Both the position numbers and the translations under genes were made by a program. Shown piece by piece: positions 24,077 through 31,527 of a stretch of 64,000 bases of DNA (positions are counted from its first letter, which is position 1; each line of letters opens with the position of its first letter). The notes under the pieces are model-generated. The model worked only from the letters and a program-made list of their open reading frames with translations, did not search any database and was not told the origin of the DNA. Location: positions 868,001-932,000 of the forward strand of contig CAWIJK010000004.1 in assembly GCA_963836375.1 (NCBI GenBank), written 5' to 3'. The stretch is from CAWIJK01 sp963836375 (lineage in GTDB: Bacteria; Actinomycetota; Acidimicrobiia; Acidimicrobiales; RAAP-2).

Positions 24077-25108
24077 GTGGCCGATCCCGCCCCCCCCGGC
24101 GGCCCGGGCCGAGCGAGCCGCCTGCCGACCGTCTCGCCGGCGGCGTTCAAGCGTCTCTGCGTGGTCTCGTTGGTCGTGGTCACCGCCATCGTGGTGACCG
24201 GCGCCGCCGTCCGCCTGACCGGCTCGGGGCTGGGGTGCGCCGACTGGCCGACCTGCTCGACGGGGCACCTGACACCCCCGCTGCAGTTCCACGCCCTGGT
24301 CGAGTTCGGCAACCGCCTGGTCACCGTGGTCGTCACCGTGGTGGTGGGGGTGACCTTCCTGGCCGCCTGGCGCCGGCGCCCCTTCCGCCGTGACCTCACC
24401 TGGCTGTCGGCCGGCCTGATCGGCGGGGTGCTGGCGCAGGCGGTGCTGGGAGGGATCGTGGTGTACACCAAGCTGAACCCCTACCTGGTCCAGGTGCACT
24501 TCGCCGCCTCCATGCTCCTGGTGGCCGACGCCGTCGTCCTGGTGCACCGCTGCCGCCGCCAATACGGGCCCGGGAGCGGGCGCCTCGTGGTCCCCCAACC
24601 GATCCGCCGGCTGACCTGGGGGGTCGTCGCCCTCCTGGGGGTGGTCGTGGCGGCGGGGACCGCGGTCACCGGGGCCGGGCCCCACGCCGGGTCGGCCCAG
24701 GGCCAACTGGCGGCCAAGCGGATCCCGGTCCCGCTGCGCGACATGGCCGAACTGCACTCGAGCCTCGCCCTGCTGCTGATCGGGCTCTGCCTGTCCCTGG
24801 CGGTGGCCCTCCACGCCCTCGACTGCCCCGAGCGGGTCCGGCGGTCGGCCCGGATCCTGGTCGTCGTCCTCGTCGCCCAGGCGGCCGTCGGCTACACCCA
24901 GTACTTCACCCACCTCCCGCCGCTCCTGGTCGAGGTTCACGTGCTCGGGGCCACGGCCCTGGTCATCGGGACGGTCCAGTTCCTCCTCGCCCTCACCTCA
25001 CACCCGGTCGAGCGCCCCGAGCGCGGGCCGGGCGTCGCTGGCGCCGTTCCCACCGAGGCCGCCGCGGACGAACGGACCCCGACCGAAGGGGCGGTGATCG
25101 GCGGCTGA
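24077..25108 (+). CDS. ctaA: Heme A synthase (COX15/CtaA family)
   Basis: The 343-residue membrane protein has eight predicted helices. It shows GAAVRLTGSGLGCADWPTC (the conserved cysteine-containing loop), HALVEFGNRLV (first His, with the conserved Glu), VQVHFAASMLLV, AELHSSLALLLIG and LVEVHVLGATALVIG, giving the four heme-ligand histidines of two four-helix halves. It oxidises heme O to heme A for aa3 oxidase. GTG 24077 follows a TACGCT box by 8 nt. The Ala/Glu-rich C-terminal tail is not conserved. Confidence 0.92.
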   Translation: MADPAPPGGPGRASRLPTVSPAAFKRLCVVSLVVVTAIVVTGAAVRLTGSGLGCADWPTCSTGHLTPPLQFHALVEFGNRLVTVVVTVVVGVTFLAAWRRRPFRRDLTWLSAGLIGGVLAQAVLGGIVVYTKLNPYLVQVHFAASMLLVADAVVLVHRCRRQYGPGSGRLVVPQPIRRLTWGVVALLGVVVAAGTAVTGAGPHAGSAQGQLAAKRIPVPLRDMAELHSSLALLLIGLCLSLAVALHALDCPERVRRSARILVVVLVAQAAVGYTQYFTHLPPLLVEVHVLGATALVIGTVQFLLALTSHPVERPERGPGVAGAVPTEAAADERTPTEGAVIGG

Positions 25109-25160
25109 TACGTTTGGTCGGCTCCCCGCGAGGGGTCGGGCCCGGGGCCCGAGCGGGCCG

Positions 25161-25233
25161 GCCCCCATCGTCTAGCGGCCTAGGACGCTGCCCTTTCAAG
25201 GCGGTAACACGGGTTCGAATCCCGTTGGGGGTG
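25161..25233 (+). tRNA. tRNA-Glu (anticodon TTC)
   Basis: Cloverleaf by eye: acceptor GCCCCCA/TGGGGGT with a G-T first pair, anticodon stem CTGCC/GGCGG with loop CTTTCAA (TTC), and T arm ACGGG-TTCGAAT-CCCGT. Discriminator is G; CCA is not encoded. Confidence 0.93.
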
Positions 25234-25353
25234 CTGGTGTGGGGGTGCTGGGCGCAGTTGAAATGTCAACCTTCTCCCAGGGTAGACAGGCAGTTCGATG
25301 CCCGATGCCTCCGAGGCTAGGTATCCGTGACCGGGGCGTTCCGACCGCCCGAT

Positions 25354-25379
25354 CGGCCGTGTGATCCTTCACACGGCCG
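25354..25379. repeat. 11-bp perfect inverted repeat upstream of the tautomerase gene
   Basis: CGGCCGTGTGA and TCACACGGCCG flank the loop TCCT. The stem lies about 85 bp before the tautomerase start and 120 bp after tRNA-Glu. Without a T-run it could be a tRNA terminator or an operator (GTGTGA/TCACAC half-sites). Confidence 0.4.
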
Positions 25380-25461
25380 CTCACACGCGTCCAGAGCATC
25401 GTGGTCGTGGCTCACAAAGCCTCCCCAGCTGGGGACGACCAACCGAGAAAGGAGGGCTCCG

Positions 25462-25689
25462 ATGCCCCTTATCCAGGTGAAGCTCATCGAAGGCGTGTTC
25501 GACGACTCGCAGAAACGCGACATGATCACCAAGCTCACCGACACCATGGTCGAGATCGAAGGCGAGAACATGCGCAAGGTGACATCGGTCATCGTCGAGG
25601 AGGTCAAGAGTGGCGACTGGGGGATCGGGGGGAACCCGCTGACCACGGCCGACGTGAAGGGGCTCGCCGCCGGGGCCCCAGTCGGCTGA
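25462..25689 (+). CDS. 4-oxalocrotonate tautomerase family protein
   Basis: A 75-residue protein starting MPLIQVKLIEGVF, so Pro-1 after Met removal is the expected catalytic base of the tautomerase superfamily. Length (62-75 residues) and the VTSVIVEEVKSGDWGIGG region agree with 4-OT subunits, which assemble as hexamers. ATG 25462 has an AAAGGAGG site. It lies 25 nt before a BTAD regulator gene; 4-OT/BTAD pairs recur in actinobacteria. The physiological substrate is not known and no catechol pathway gene is nearby. Confidence 0.85.
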   Translation: MPLIQVKLIEGVFDDSQKRDMITKLTDTMVEIEGENMRKVTSVIVEEVKSGDWGIGGNPLTTADVKGLAAGAPVG

Positions 25690-25702
25690 GCGGCCTGAGA
25701 CG

Positions 25703-25708
25703 TACCCT
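25703..25708 (+). promoter_or_regulatory. -10-like TACCCT, leaderless promoter of the BTAD regulator
   Basis: TACCCT ends exactly 6 nt before ATG 25715, just after the tautomerase stop, suggesting separate leaderless expression. Confidence 0.45.
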
Positions 25709-25714
25709 CAGGCG

Positions 25715-27523
25715 ATGCGCCTGACGGTCCGGCTCCTCGGCACGCCGTCGATCGAGGTCGACGGCGTGCCGGCGCGCCGGCCCCGTGGCCGAAAATCATG
25801 GGGTCTGCTCGCATACCTGCTGCTCACCGACAGCCCGCCGAGCCGTCAACGGCTGGCCGAGCTCCTCTTCGCCGATGCCGATGACCCGCTTGGCGCGTTG
25901 CGATGGACCCTGGCCGAGATCCGGCGCACCCTACGGCCGGCAGCCGAGGTCGTGGGCGACCCGGTCACCGTCACCTTCGCAGAGGGTGTCGCCGTCGAGG
26001 TCGACGCCACTGATCCCGAAATGGGCGAATCTGTCGCCATCGACCACGGCGAGCTGCTGGAGGGCCTGAGCTTCGACGGGTGCGAGGTCTACGAAACGTG
26101 GCTGCTCGTCGAACGCCGGCGGCTCGCCGCAGTGGTAGAGGGCGTGTTGCACCAGGATGCCCTCCGTGCCCTGGCCGTCGGGAGTACGGCGGTGGCGGTG
26201 ACGCTTGCCACTCGCCTGGTCGCACGCAATCCCCTCGATGAGAACCACCACGAGCTGCTTGTCCGGGCGCTCGCCACGGCCGGCGCCCGCGGGGCCGCGC
26301 TCGCGCAGGCCGAGGCGTGCGAGCAGCTGTTCCGCCGAGAGCTCGGTCTGGAACCGTCACCGGCGGTGCGCCGAGCCGTCGAGGTACCGGCGGGCTCACT
26401 GTCCCCGGCCCCCCACGTGGGGCGGGCCGCCGCACGCGCCCAGCTCGACGCGGGGCGGGCCGCCATCGATGCGGGCGCGGTCGACGCCGGTCTCGACTGC
26501 CTGCGCCGGGCCGAGCGGGAAGCCGATGCAAGCCGCGACCACCACCTGCGCGTCGAGGCTCTGATTGAGCTCGGGGCCGCACTCGTTCACTCCGTCCGGG
26601 GACGCGACGAGGAGGGAGCCGCCGTGTTGCACGAGGCCTTCGCCGAGGCTCAAGAACACGGCGACGCTCGCTTGCTGGCCAGGACGTGCCGCGAGCTCGG
26701 CTTCGTGGACGTCCAGGCGGGCCGGCGTGAATGCGCCGGCAGGTGGCTCTCGATGGCCGCGACCTGGGCGGGCGACGACCATGCGGAGCTTGCGGCCATC
26801 CTCGGCGTCGACGGCATGAGCTTGTCGGACTCAGCTCGCTACCCCGAGGCCCTAGATCGGCTGACCGGATCCGTTGAGCACACGCTGCGGGCGGATGCGC
26901 GCCGTCAGGAGGCGTGGTCGTTGTCGTTGATCGGTCGCATCCATCATCTCCGCGGCGACCTGGTCACGTCCAGGGAGGTGCTCAATGACTGCCTCGCGCT
27001 CGTTCAGAACGAGCGGTGGACTGCCTTCTTGCCCTGGCCGGAGACACTGCGAGGCGACGTGGATCGGGCTTGGCACGAACTCGGCAGCGCACATGACCGC
27101 TACGCGCACGCCTATGCGCTCGCCTGTCAACTGGGGGACCCGTGCTGGGAGGGAATGGCGGCCAAGGGCCTCGGTCTGCTTGAGGCCGACGCCGGTGAAC
27201 TCGAGCCGGCTCTCCTCTGGCTCGATGACGCGCGCGCCAGATGCACCCGCTGGCCCGATGCGTACCAGTGGGTGCACGGCGCCGTGCTCGACGCCACGTG
27301 CGGCATCGCCTTGGACGTCGGCGACCGGAGGGGTCCGCGATGGGTGGACGAGCTGGCCGCCCTCGCGGCGCGCACCGGCATGCGCGAGCTGGTCGTTCGC
27401 TCACATCTGCACGGAGCCCGGCTTGACCGACCAGGCGCGCTCGAGGCCGCCAGCCTCGGGGCCGCCGACATCGACAACGCTGCCCTCGCCGCCTTGGTGG
27501 AGGGGGCCAGCCACGGGCTTTGA
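25715..27523 (+). CDS. SARP-like transcriptional regulator with BTAD and TPR-like domains
   Basis: The 602-residue protein starts MRLTVRLLGTPSIEVDG, a SARP-type winged helix (about 1-90, with KSWGLLAYLLLTDSPPSRQRLAELLF and LRWTLAEIRRTL). The BTAD domain (about 95-230) ends with ELLVRALATAGARGAALAQAEACEQLFRRELGLEPSP. The C-terminal 370 residues are Ala-rich helical repeats of TPR type with no NB-ARC P-loop. Such regulators activate adjacent genes, here probably the tautomerase. GC is a little lower than in the neighbours. Ligand unknown. Confidence 0.85.
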   Translation: MRLTVRLLGTPSIEVDGVPARRPRGRKSWGLLAYLLLTDSPPSRQRLAELLFADADDPLGALRWTLAEIRRTLRPAAEVVGDPVTVTFAEGVAVEVDATDPEMGESVAIDHGELLEGLSFDGCEVYETWLLVERRRLAAVVEGVLHQDALRALAVGSTAVAVTLATRLVARNPLDENHHELLVRALATAGARGAALAQAEACEQLFRRELGLEPSPAVRRAVEVPAGSLSPAPHVGRAAARAQLDAGRAAIDAGAVDAGLDCLRRAEREADASRDHHLRVEALIELGAALVHSVRGRDEEGAAVLHEAFAEAQEHGDARLLARTCRELGFVDVQAGRRECAGRWLSMAATWAGDDHAELAAILGVDGMSLSDSARYPEALDRLTGSVEHTLRADARRQEAWSLSLIGRIHHLRGDLVTSREVLNDCLALVQNERWTAFLPWPETLRGDVDRAWHELGSAHDRYAHAYALACQLGDPCWEGMAAKGLGLLEADAGELEPALLWLDDARARCTRWPDAYQWVHGAVLDATCGIALDVGDRRGPRWVDELAALAARTGMRELVVRSHLHGARLDRPGALEAASLGAADIDNAALAALVEGASHGL

Positions 27524-27558
27524 CCGGCTCAACCTGGCCATCGAATCACCGGAGCGTG

Positions 27559-27822
27559 TCACCGATTCCGTCCCGCGAGCTCGATGTCCCGGCCATCGAC
27601 GAGCATCACCAACCGTCGTCGCCACCGGGGCATCGCCCGTCTGGTCAGGGCTGAAGCGGGGCGTCGGCCGGTTGTCGCCATCTCTTTGGAGGGTGGGTAC
27701 GCGGTCCTCGCAATGGTGCCGGAGAGCCAACCCATGAAAGAGCCGAGGAACGACACAAGAACCCTGTGAAACTTCTGGCGGTTCGCCCTCTTGGCCACGA
27801 ACCTCAGAATGACCGCCCACAC
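27559..27822 (-). CDS. Possible small membrane protein, unrecognised
   Basis: In the 563-bp stretch between the BTAD gene and cfa, an 87-residue minus-strand frame starting GTG 27822 reads VWAVILRFVAKRANRQKF then VLVSFLGSFMGWLSGTIA, a plausible pair of short amphipathic/hydrophobic helices with basic linkers. The C-terminal 40 residues are Arg-rich and less convincing. No clear ribosome site is present. It may be a real small protein, the remnant of one, or chance; nothing else gene-like was seen in this stretch. Confidence 0.25.
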   Translation of the reverse strand: MWAVILRFVAKRANRQKFHRVLVSFLGSFMGWLSGTIARTAYPPSKEMATTGRRPASALTRRAMPRWRRRLVMLVDGRDIELAGRNR

Positions 27823-28086
27823 GACACCTGACCCGATGCTGTAGGCGTGTAACCCCTCAGGTGAGAGCTCACTCGAACCGCTTTGCGCGACTGGCCACCG
27901 TTGATCACCGCACACGGCGGTGACGCAGAACAGCTGGGGCGGCGTCGCCCAGCCACGACGCAGGCCCGAGGCCCTCAGGACTCCAACATCGAGGTGAACC
28001 CGGCTCCGATCGCGCAATCGGGCGTTCGGCCACCCCGGCGCCTCAGCCGACGGGTTTCGATAGAGTTTCCCCCGAGGAAGGCCGCC

Positions 28087-29379
28087 ATGCCCGTCGCAGA
28101 GGTCATCGCGAACATTCTCGGACCCGAGGTGCCGATTCGCGTCGTCGCCTACGACGGCAGCGCCGCCGGGCCGACTGAGCCCGTCGCCACTCTCGTGGTC
28201 CGCTCGCCCGACGCCATTGCCCGGGTCCTCACACGACCCGGCGAGCTCGGGCTCAGCCGCGCCTACGTCGCCGGGGACCTCGACATCGAAGGGGACGTGT
28301 TCGCCGTCTTCGATCTCGACCTCGCCACCGAGCGCCTGGCCCTCGCCCCGAGAGCCCTGGCCGACCTGCTCCGGGCCAGCGGACCCTCGGTCCTGCGGGT
28401 GCTGCCGCCGCCCCAAGAGGAGGCCCGGCTCCACGGTGTGATCCATTCGCGCCAGCGCGACCGTCAGTCGATCAGCCACCACTACGACGTCTCCAACGAG
28501 TTCTACGCCATCGTCCTGGGACCCTCGATGACCTATTCGTGCGCCGTGTTCGACAGCCCCGAGGTCGGGCTGGCGGCGGCCCAGGCCGCCAAGCACGAGC
28601 TGGTCTGCGCCAAGCTCGGGCTCACTCCGGGCATGCGGCTGCTCGACGTCGGTTGTGGGTGGGGGAGCATGGCGATCCACGCAGCCCGGAACCACGGCGT
28701 CCGGGTGGTCGGCATCACCCTGTCGGAGGCGCAGCACGAGTGGGCCACCAAGCAGGTGGTGGACATGGGACTCGGTGACATCGTCGAGGTCCGCCTCCAG
28801 GACTACCGAGAGGTGGTCGACGGACCTTTCGACGCCATCAGCTCGATCGGCATGTTCGAACACGTCGGGCGCAGGCGTATGGCCGAGTACTTCAGCCGGC
28901 TGCACGCCCTGTTGCGCCCCGGGGGCCGGCTCCTCAACCACGCCATCGGTCGACCGGGGCGTGGGGCCGGCGACACCGTCCGCGACCAGGTCGGCGCCAC
29001 GGCACACCGGCTGGGTGTCGCCGCCGGCCTCCGGGGGCCCTCGAGGATCTCCAGCCCGTTCATGGACCGCTACGTCTTCCCCGACGGGGAGCTCCACGAG
29101 GTCGGGACGGTGGTCTCGATGATGCAGGACACGGGATTCGAAGTCCGACACCTCGAATCGTTGAGGGAGCACTACGGCCTGACGCTTCGAAGGTGGGTGG
29201 CCAACCTGGAGGCCAACTGGGAGGCGGCGCTGAGCGAGGTCGGCGGTGCCCGGGCGCGGATCTGGCGTCTCTACATGGCGGGCTCCGCCGTCGGTTTCGA
29301 GCGGCACCGACTGGAGGTCCACCAGGTGCTCGGGCTCCGCACTGGCGGCGGCGGATTCCCGCTCCGACCCTCCTTCTGA
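28087..29379 (+). CDS. cfa: Cyclopropane-fatty-acyl-phospholipid synthase family methyltransferase
   Basis: The 430-residue protein has an N-terminal lipid-binding region (to about 140, LSRAYVAGDLDIEGDVFAVF), then HYDVSNEFYAIVLGPSMTYSCAVF, SAM motif I LLDVGCGWGSMAIHAA, VVGITLSEAQHEWA and ISSIGMFEHVGRRRMAEYFSRLHALLRPGGR. It would methylenate or methylate unsaturated acyl chains of membrane lipids using SAM. ATG 28087 with GAGGAAGG upstream is preferred over an upstream extension that is not family-like. Ends with a short Gly-rich tail. Confidence 0.9.
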   Translation: MPVAEVIANILGPEVPIRVVAYDGSAAGPTEPVATLVVRSPDAIARVLTRPGELGLSRAYVAGDLDIEGDVFAVFDLDLATERLALAPRALADLLRASGPSVLRVLPPPQEEARLHGVIHSRQRDRQSISHHYDVSNEFYAIVLGPSMTYSCAVFDSPEVGLAAAQAAKHELVCAKLGLTPGMRLLDVGCGWGSMAIHAARNHGVRVVGITLSEAQHEWATKQVVDMGLGDIVEVRLQDYREVVDGPFDAISSIGMFEHVGRRRMAEYFSRLHALLRPGGRLLNHAIGRPGRGAGDTVRDQVGATAHRLGVAAGLRGPSRISSPFMDRYVFPDGELHEVGTVVSMMQDTGFEVRHLESLREHYGLTLRRWVANLEANWEAALSEVGGARARIWRLYMAGSAVGFERHRLEVHQVLGLRTGGGGFPLRPSF

Positions 29380-29563
29380 GGCCACCCGGGCTGCCGCCTG
29401 CTGACCGAGCGCGCGGCGCGGCGGCCACCCAACCCCCACCGAACCCAATAGCGGGCTAGGCGTTGCTCGGGGAGGACTCGGAAGGTACGGCGGGACCGTG
29501 ATCGCCCAGGACCCCGCCGCCCCACCGCCGCGCCGGATCCCCTTGGGTGTGGTGCCCCACGTT

Positions 29564-29569
29564 TACAAT
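29564..29569 (+). promoter_or_regulatory. -10-like TACAAT, leaderless promoter of the DUF1345 gene
   Basis: TACAAT ends 8 nt before ATG 29578 and is the closest match to the sigma-70-type consensus (TATAAT) among the leaderless boxes in the window. Confidence 0.5.
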
Positions 29570-29577
29570 GAGCGCGG

Positions 29578-30237
29578 ATGGCCTCACCGCCGCCCGGGCC
29601 CCGCCGGTTCCGCATCGCGACGGCCGGAGGCCGGGTGGCCCTGGCCGCCGCCCTCGGAATCGTCGTCGGCGTCGCCGTCTCCCCGTTCGTGGCCGGGCAG
29701 GCCGCCGCCATGATCGGCTGGGACGCCGCGGTGGCGGTCTTTTTGATCCGGATCCTCTTCGTCGTCTGGCCGCTCGACGGCGAGGGGACCAAGGCCCATG
29801 CCAGCCGGGAGGACCCGAGCGTCAGGGTGACCGAGGTGATGATCCTGGCGACCGGGGTGGCCATGTTCACGGCGATCGGTCTCGCCCTGGTGAGGGCCGG
29901 CCACGTCGGTGGCTCGACCAAGGCCTGGCTGATCACACTCGGCGTGGTGACCCTGGTCCTGTCCTGGTCGACGGTGCAGATCCTGTTCACCCTCCGCTAC
30001 GCCCGCGGCTACTACGCCGAGCCGGTCGGCGGCATCGACTTCAACGAGCCGGACCCTCCCAGCTACCTGGACTTCGCCTACCTGGCCTTCACGATCGGCA
30101 TGACCTTCCAGGTCTCGGACACGAACCTCACCGCCAAGCCCATCCGCCGGATCGCCCTCGGCCACGGCCTCCTGTCGTACCTGTACGGGGCGATGATCAT
30201 CGCCATGGCCATCAACGTGGTGGCCAGCCTGCTCTGA
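29578..30237 (+). CDS. DUF1345 family integral membrane protein
   Basis: A 219-residue protein with five hydrophobic segments. GIVVGVAVSPFVAGQ and AWLITLGVVTLVLSWSTVQILFTLRYARGYY precede the family signature GGIDFNEPDPPSYLDFAYLAFTIGMTFQVSDT and LGHGLLSYLYGAMIIAMAINVVASLL. These match DUF1345 (PF07077), whose function is unknown. It stands alone between cfa and the tRNA pair. Confidence 0.88.
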   Translation: MASPPPGPRRFRIATAGGRVALAAALGIVVGVAVSPFVAGQAAAMIGWDAAVAVFLIRILFVVWPLDGEGTKAHASREDPSVRVTEVMILATGVAMFTAIGLALVRAGHVGGSTKAWLITLGVVTLVLSWSTVQILFTLRYARGYYAEPVGGIDFNEPDPPSYLDFAYLAFTIGMTFQVSDTNLTAKPIRRIALGHGLLSYLYGAMIIAMAINVVASLL

Positions 30238-30352
30238 CCCGGAGCCGGCGAGCGGCACCCCGGTCGGCCGTGGGCCGTCAGCCCATGGTGGCCTATAGTG
30301 AGTGGTCCCCCCTTCGTCGGGCCGAGAGGCCATCGGCGGGTCGGGAAGCCGA

Positions 30353-30430
30353 GGACCTGTGGTGCAGTTTGGAGTGCACGCCGCCCTGTCAAGGCGGAGG
30401 TCGCGGGTTCAAATCCCGTCAGGTCCGCCA
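30353..30430 (+). tRNA. tRNA-Asp (anticodon GTC), CCA encoded
   Basis: Acceptor GGACCTG/CAGGTCC, anticodon stem CCGCC/GGCGG with loop CTGTCAA (GTC), T arm GCGGG-TTCAAAT-CCCGT and an encoded 3' CCA. The 10-mer CAGGTCCGCC at its 3' end is repeated at 30432-30441. Confidence 0.93.
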
Positions 30431-30474
30431 CCAGGTCCGCCCGCACCACGAGCGGGTAGCCTGGCCGCCCATAC

Positions 30475-30547
30475 GGTCGGGTAGCTCAGTTGGTAGAGCG
30501 CGCGCCTGAAAAGCGCGAGGTCACCGGATCGACGCCGGTCCCGACCA
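30475..30547 (+). tRNA. tRNA-Phe (anticodon GAA)
   Basis: Acceptor GGTCGGG/CCCGACC, anticodon stem CGCGC/GCGCG with loop CTGAAAA (GAA), T arm ACCGG-ATCGACG-CCGGT. The T loop begins A rather than T at position 54. CCA is not encoded (CCG follows). Confidence 0.92.
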
Positions 30548-30552
30548 CCGAA

Positions 30553-30570
30553 CCCTCCGTGGCCGGAGGG
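30553..30570 (+). terminator. Stem-loop after tRNA-Phe
   Basis: CCCTCCG-TGGC-CGGAGGG forms a 7-bp stem 6 nt after the tRNA, without a T-run; probably the end of the tRNA transcript. Confidence 0.4.
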
Positions 30571-31037
30571 CACAACGGTTGTCGGTGTCTCGTCTGGAAC
30601 CCACAAGCTGCGCACGCCGAATCGGAGCGAGCTCGGCCCCCTTCGATCGAGACGCCTCGTCATCACGCTGACCCAGGTCTCGGCATCGCGTTGTGGGTGC
30701 TCAGGTTTCTTCGGGCGAACCCACGTTCTCGCTCAGCACCCCGAAGATCGTCCACGGAACTCCCGGACGGACTCGTCCACCTCGTCCACACCTGTTCACG
30801 GGGGGCGAGGGCTGCGGCCACCCTGCCTGGATCCCGGTCCCCGGTCGACCCATGGACCTTCGACCCCTTGTCCAGGCTGAGCAGGCACCGGATACTGGGA
30901 ATGACCACAACGAGGTCAGGGCCGGCGACCAGCGGTGGCCGCGCCCATGGCCAGATGAACGGTCACGTACACCGGGATCTCGTACGCCGGCGCCCCACAC
31001 CGGGGCGCACGGAGTCCGCGACCAGCAAGGAGACACG
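30571..31037. other. 467-bp stretch with no convincing gene
   Basis: GC is visibly lower and mixed; frames on both strands give no recognisable protein. The only structure seen is a hairpin GCGCCCC-ACACC-GGGGCGC at 30990-31008, 29 nt before the next ATG, which would lie in that gene's 5' leader. Confidence 0.4.
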
Positions 31038-31478
31038 ATGGCGCAGGTACAAGGACAGCACGCCACCCCAGCGGACCAAGGCCCTCAGCGCACGGGGTGG
31101 GTGGGTTGGATTGCCTTCGCGGCGATCATGATGATGATCGGCGGGGCTCTCGACATCTTCTACGGGCTGGTCGCCGTGATCGACAACCACTGGGTCGGCT
31201 GGTACCACACCACGCACGTGGATCTGAGCATTTCGGCGTGGGGATGGGTCCAGATCATCATCGGCGCGATCGTGCTCCTGGCGGGTTTCGGCGTGCTGAC
31301 CGGCAGCGTCCTCGCCCGGACGATCGGGGTCATCGTGGCCGGCCTGAGCCTCATTGCGAACTTCTTCTTGATCCCCGTCTATCCGTTCTGGGCTGTGATC
31401 ATCATCGTGGTCGATGCGCTCGTGATCTGGGCCCTGACCGTCCACGGCGGCGAACTCCGTGAACGCGGGGGCTACTGA
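31038..31478 (+). CDS. Four-helix membrane protein, DUF7144-like
   Basis: A 146-residue protein with four hydrophobic helices: GWIAFAAIMMMIGGALDIFYGLVAV, WGWVQIIIGAIVLLAGFGVL, IGVIVAGLSLIANFFLIPVYPF and WAVIIIVVDALVIWALTV. A conserved-looking VIDNHWVGWYH loop joins the first two. This agrees with the small actinobacterial DUF7144 membrane family of unknown role. ATG 31038 has an AAGGAG site. No partner gene is adjacent. Confidence 0.75.
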   Translation: MAQVQGQHATPADQGPQRTGWVGWIAFAAIMMMIGGALDIFYGLVAVIDNHWVGWYHTTHVDLSISAWGWVQIIIGAIVLLAGFGVLTGSVLARTIGVIVAGLSLIANFFLIPVYPFWAVIIIVVDALVIWALTVHGGELRERGGY

Positions 31479-31527
31479 GCCGGGGTCGCCCGACCCGGGC
31501 ATCTGAGAGGGGCGCCGCCGGCCCCGG

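Noticed and set aside
23990..24940. N-terminal extension of the ctaB frame
   Set aside because: Lies wholly antisense to ctaA and lacks protein character; ATG 23989 gives a family-length protein.
27823..29448. Extension of the small membrane ORF antisense to cfa
   Set aside because: cfa has complete methyltransferase motifs on the plus strand; the antisense frame is a shadow.
30663..30908. Minus-strand 81-codon frame in the gap after tRNA-Phe
   Set aside because: No start signal, no hydrophobic or domain pattern and low-complexity Arg/Ser content; treated as non-coding.
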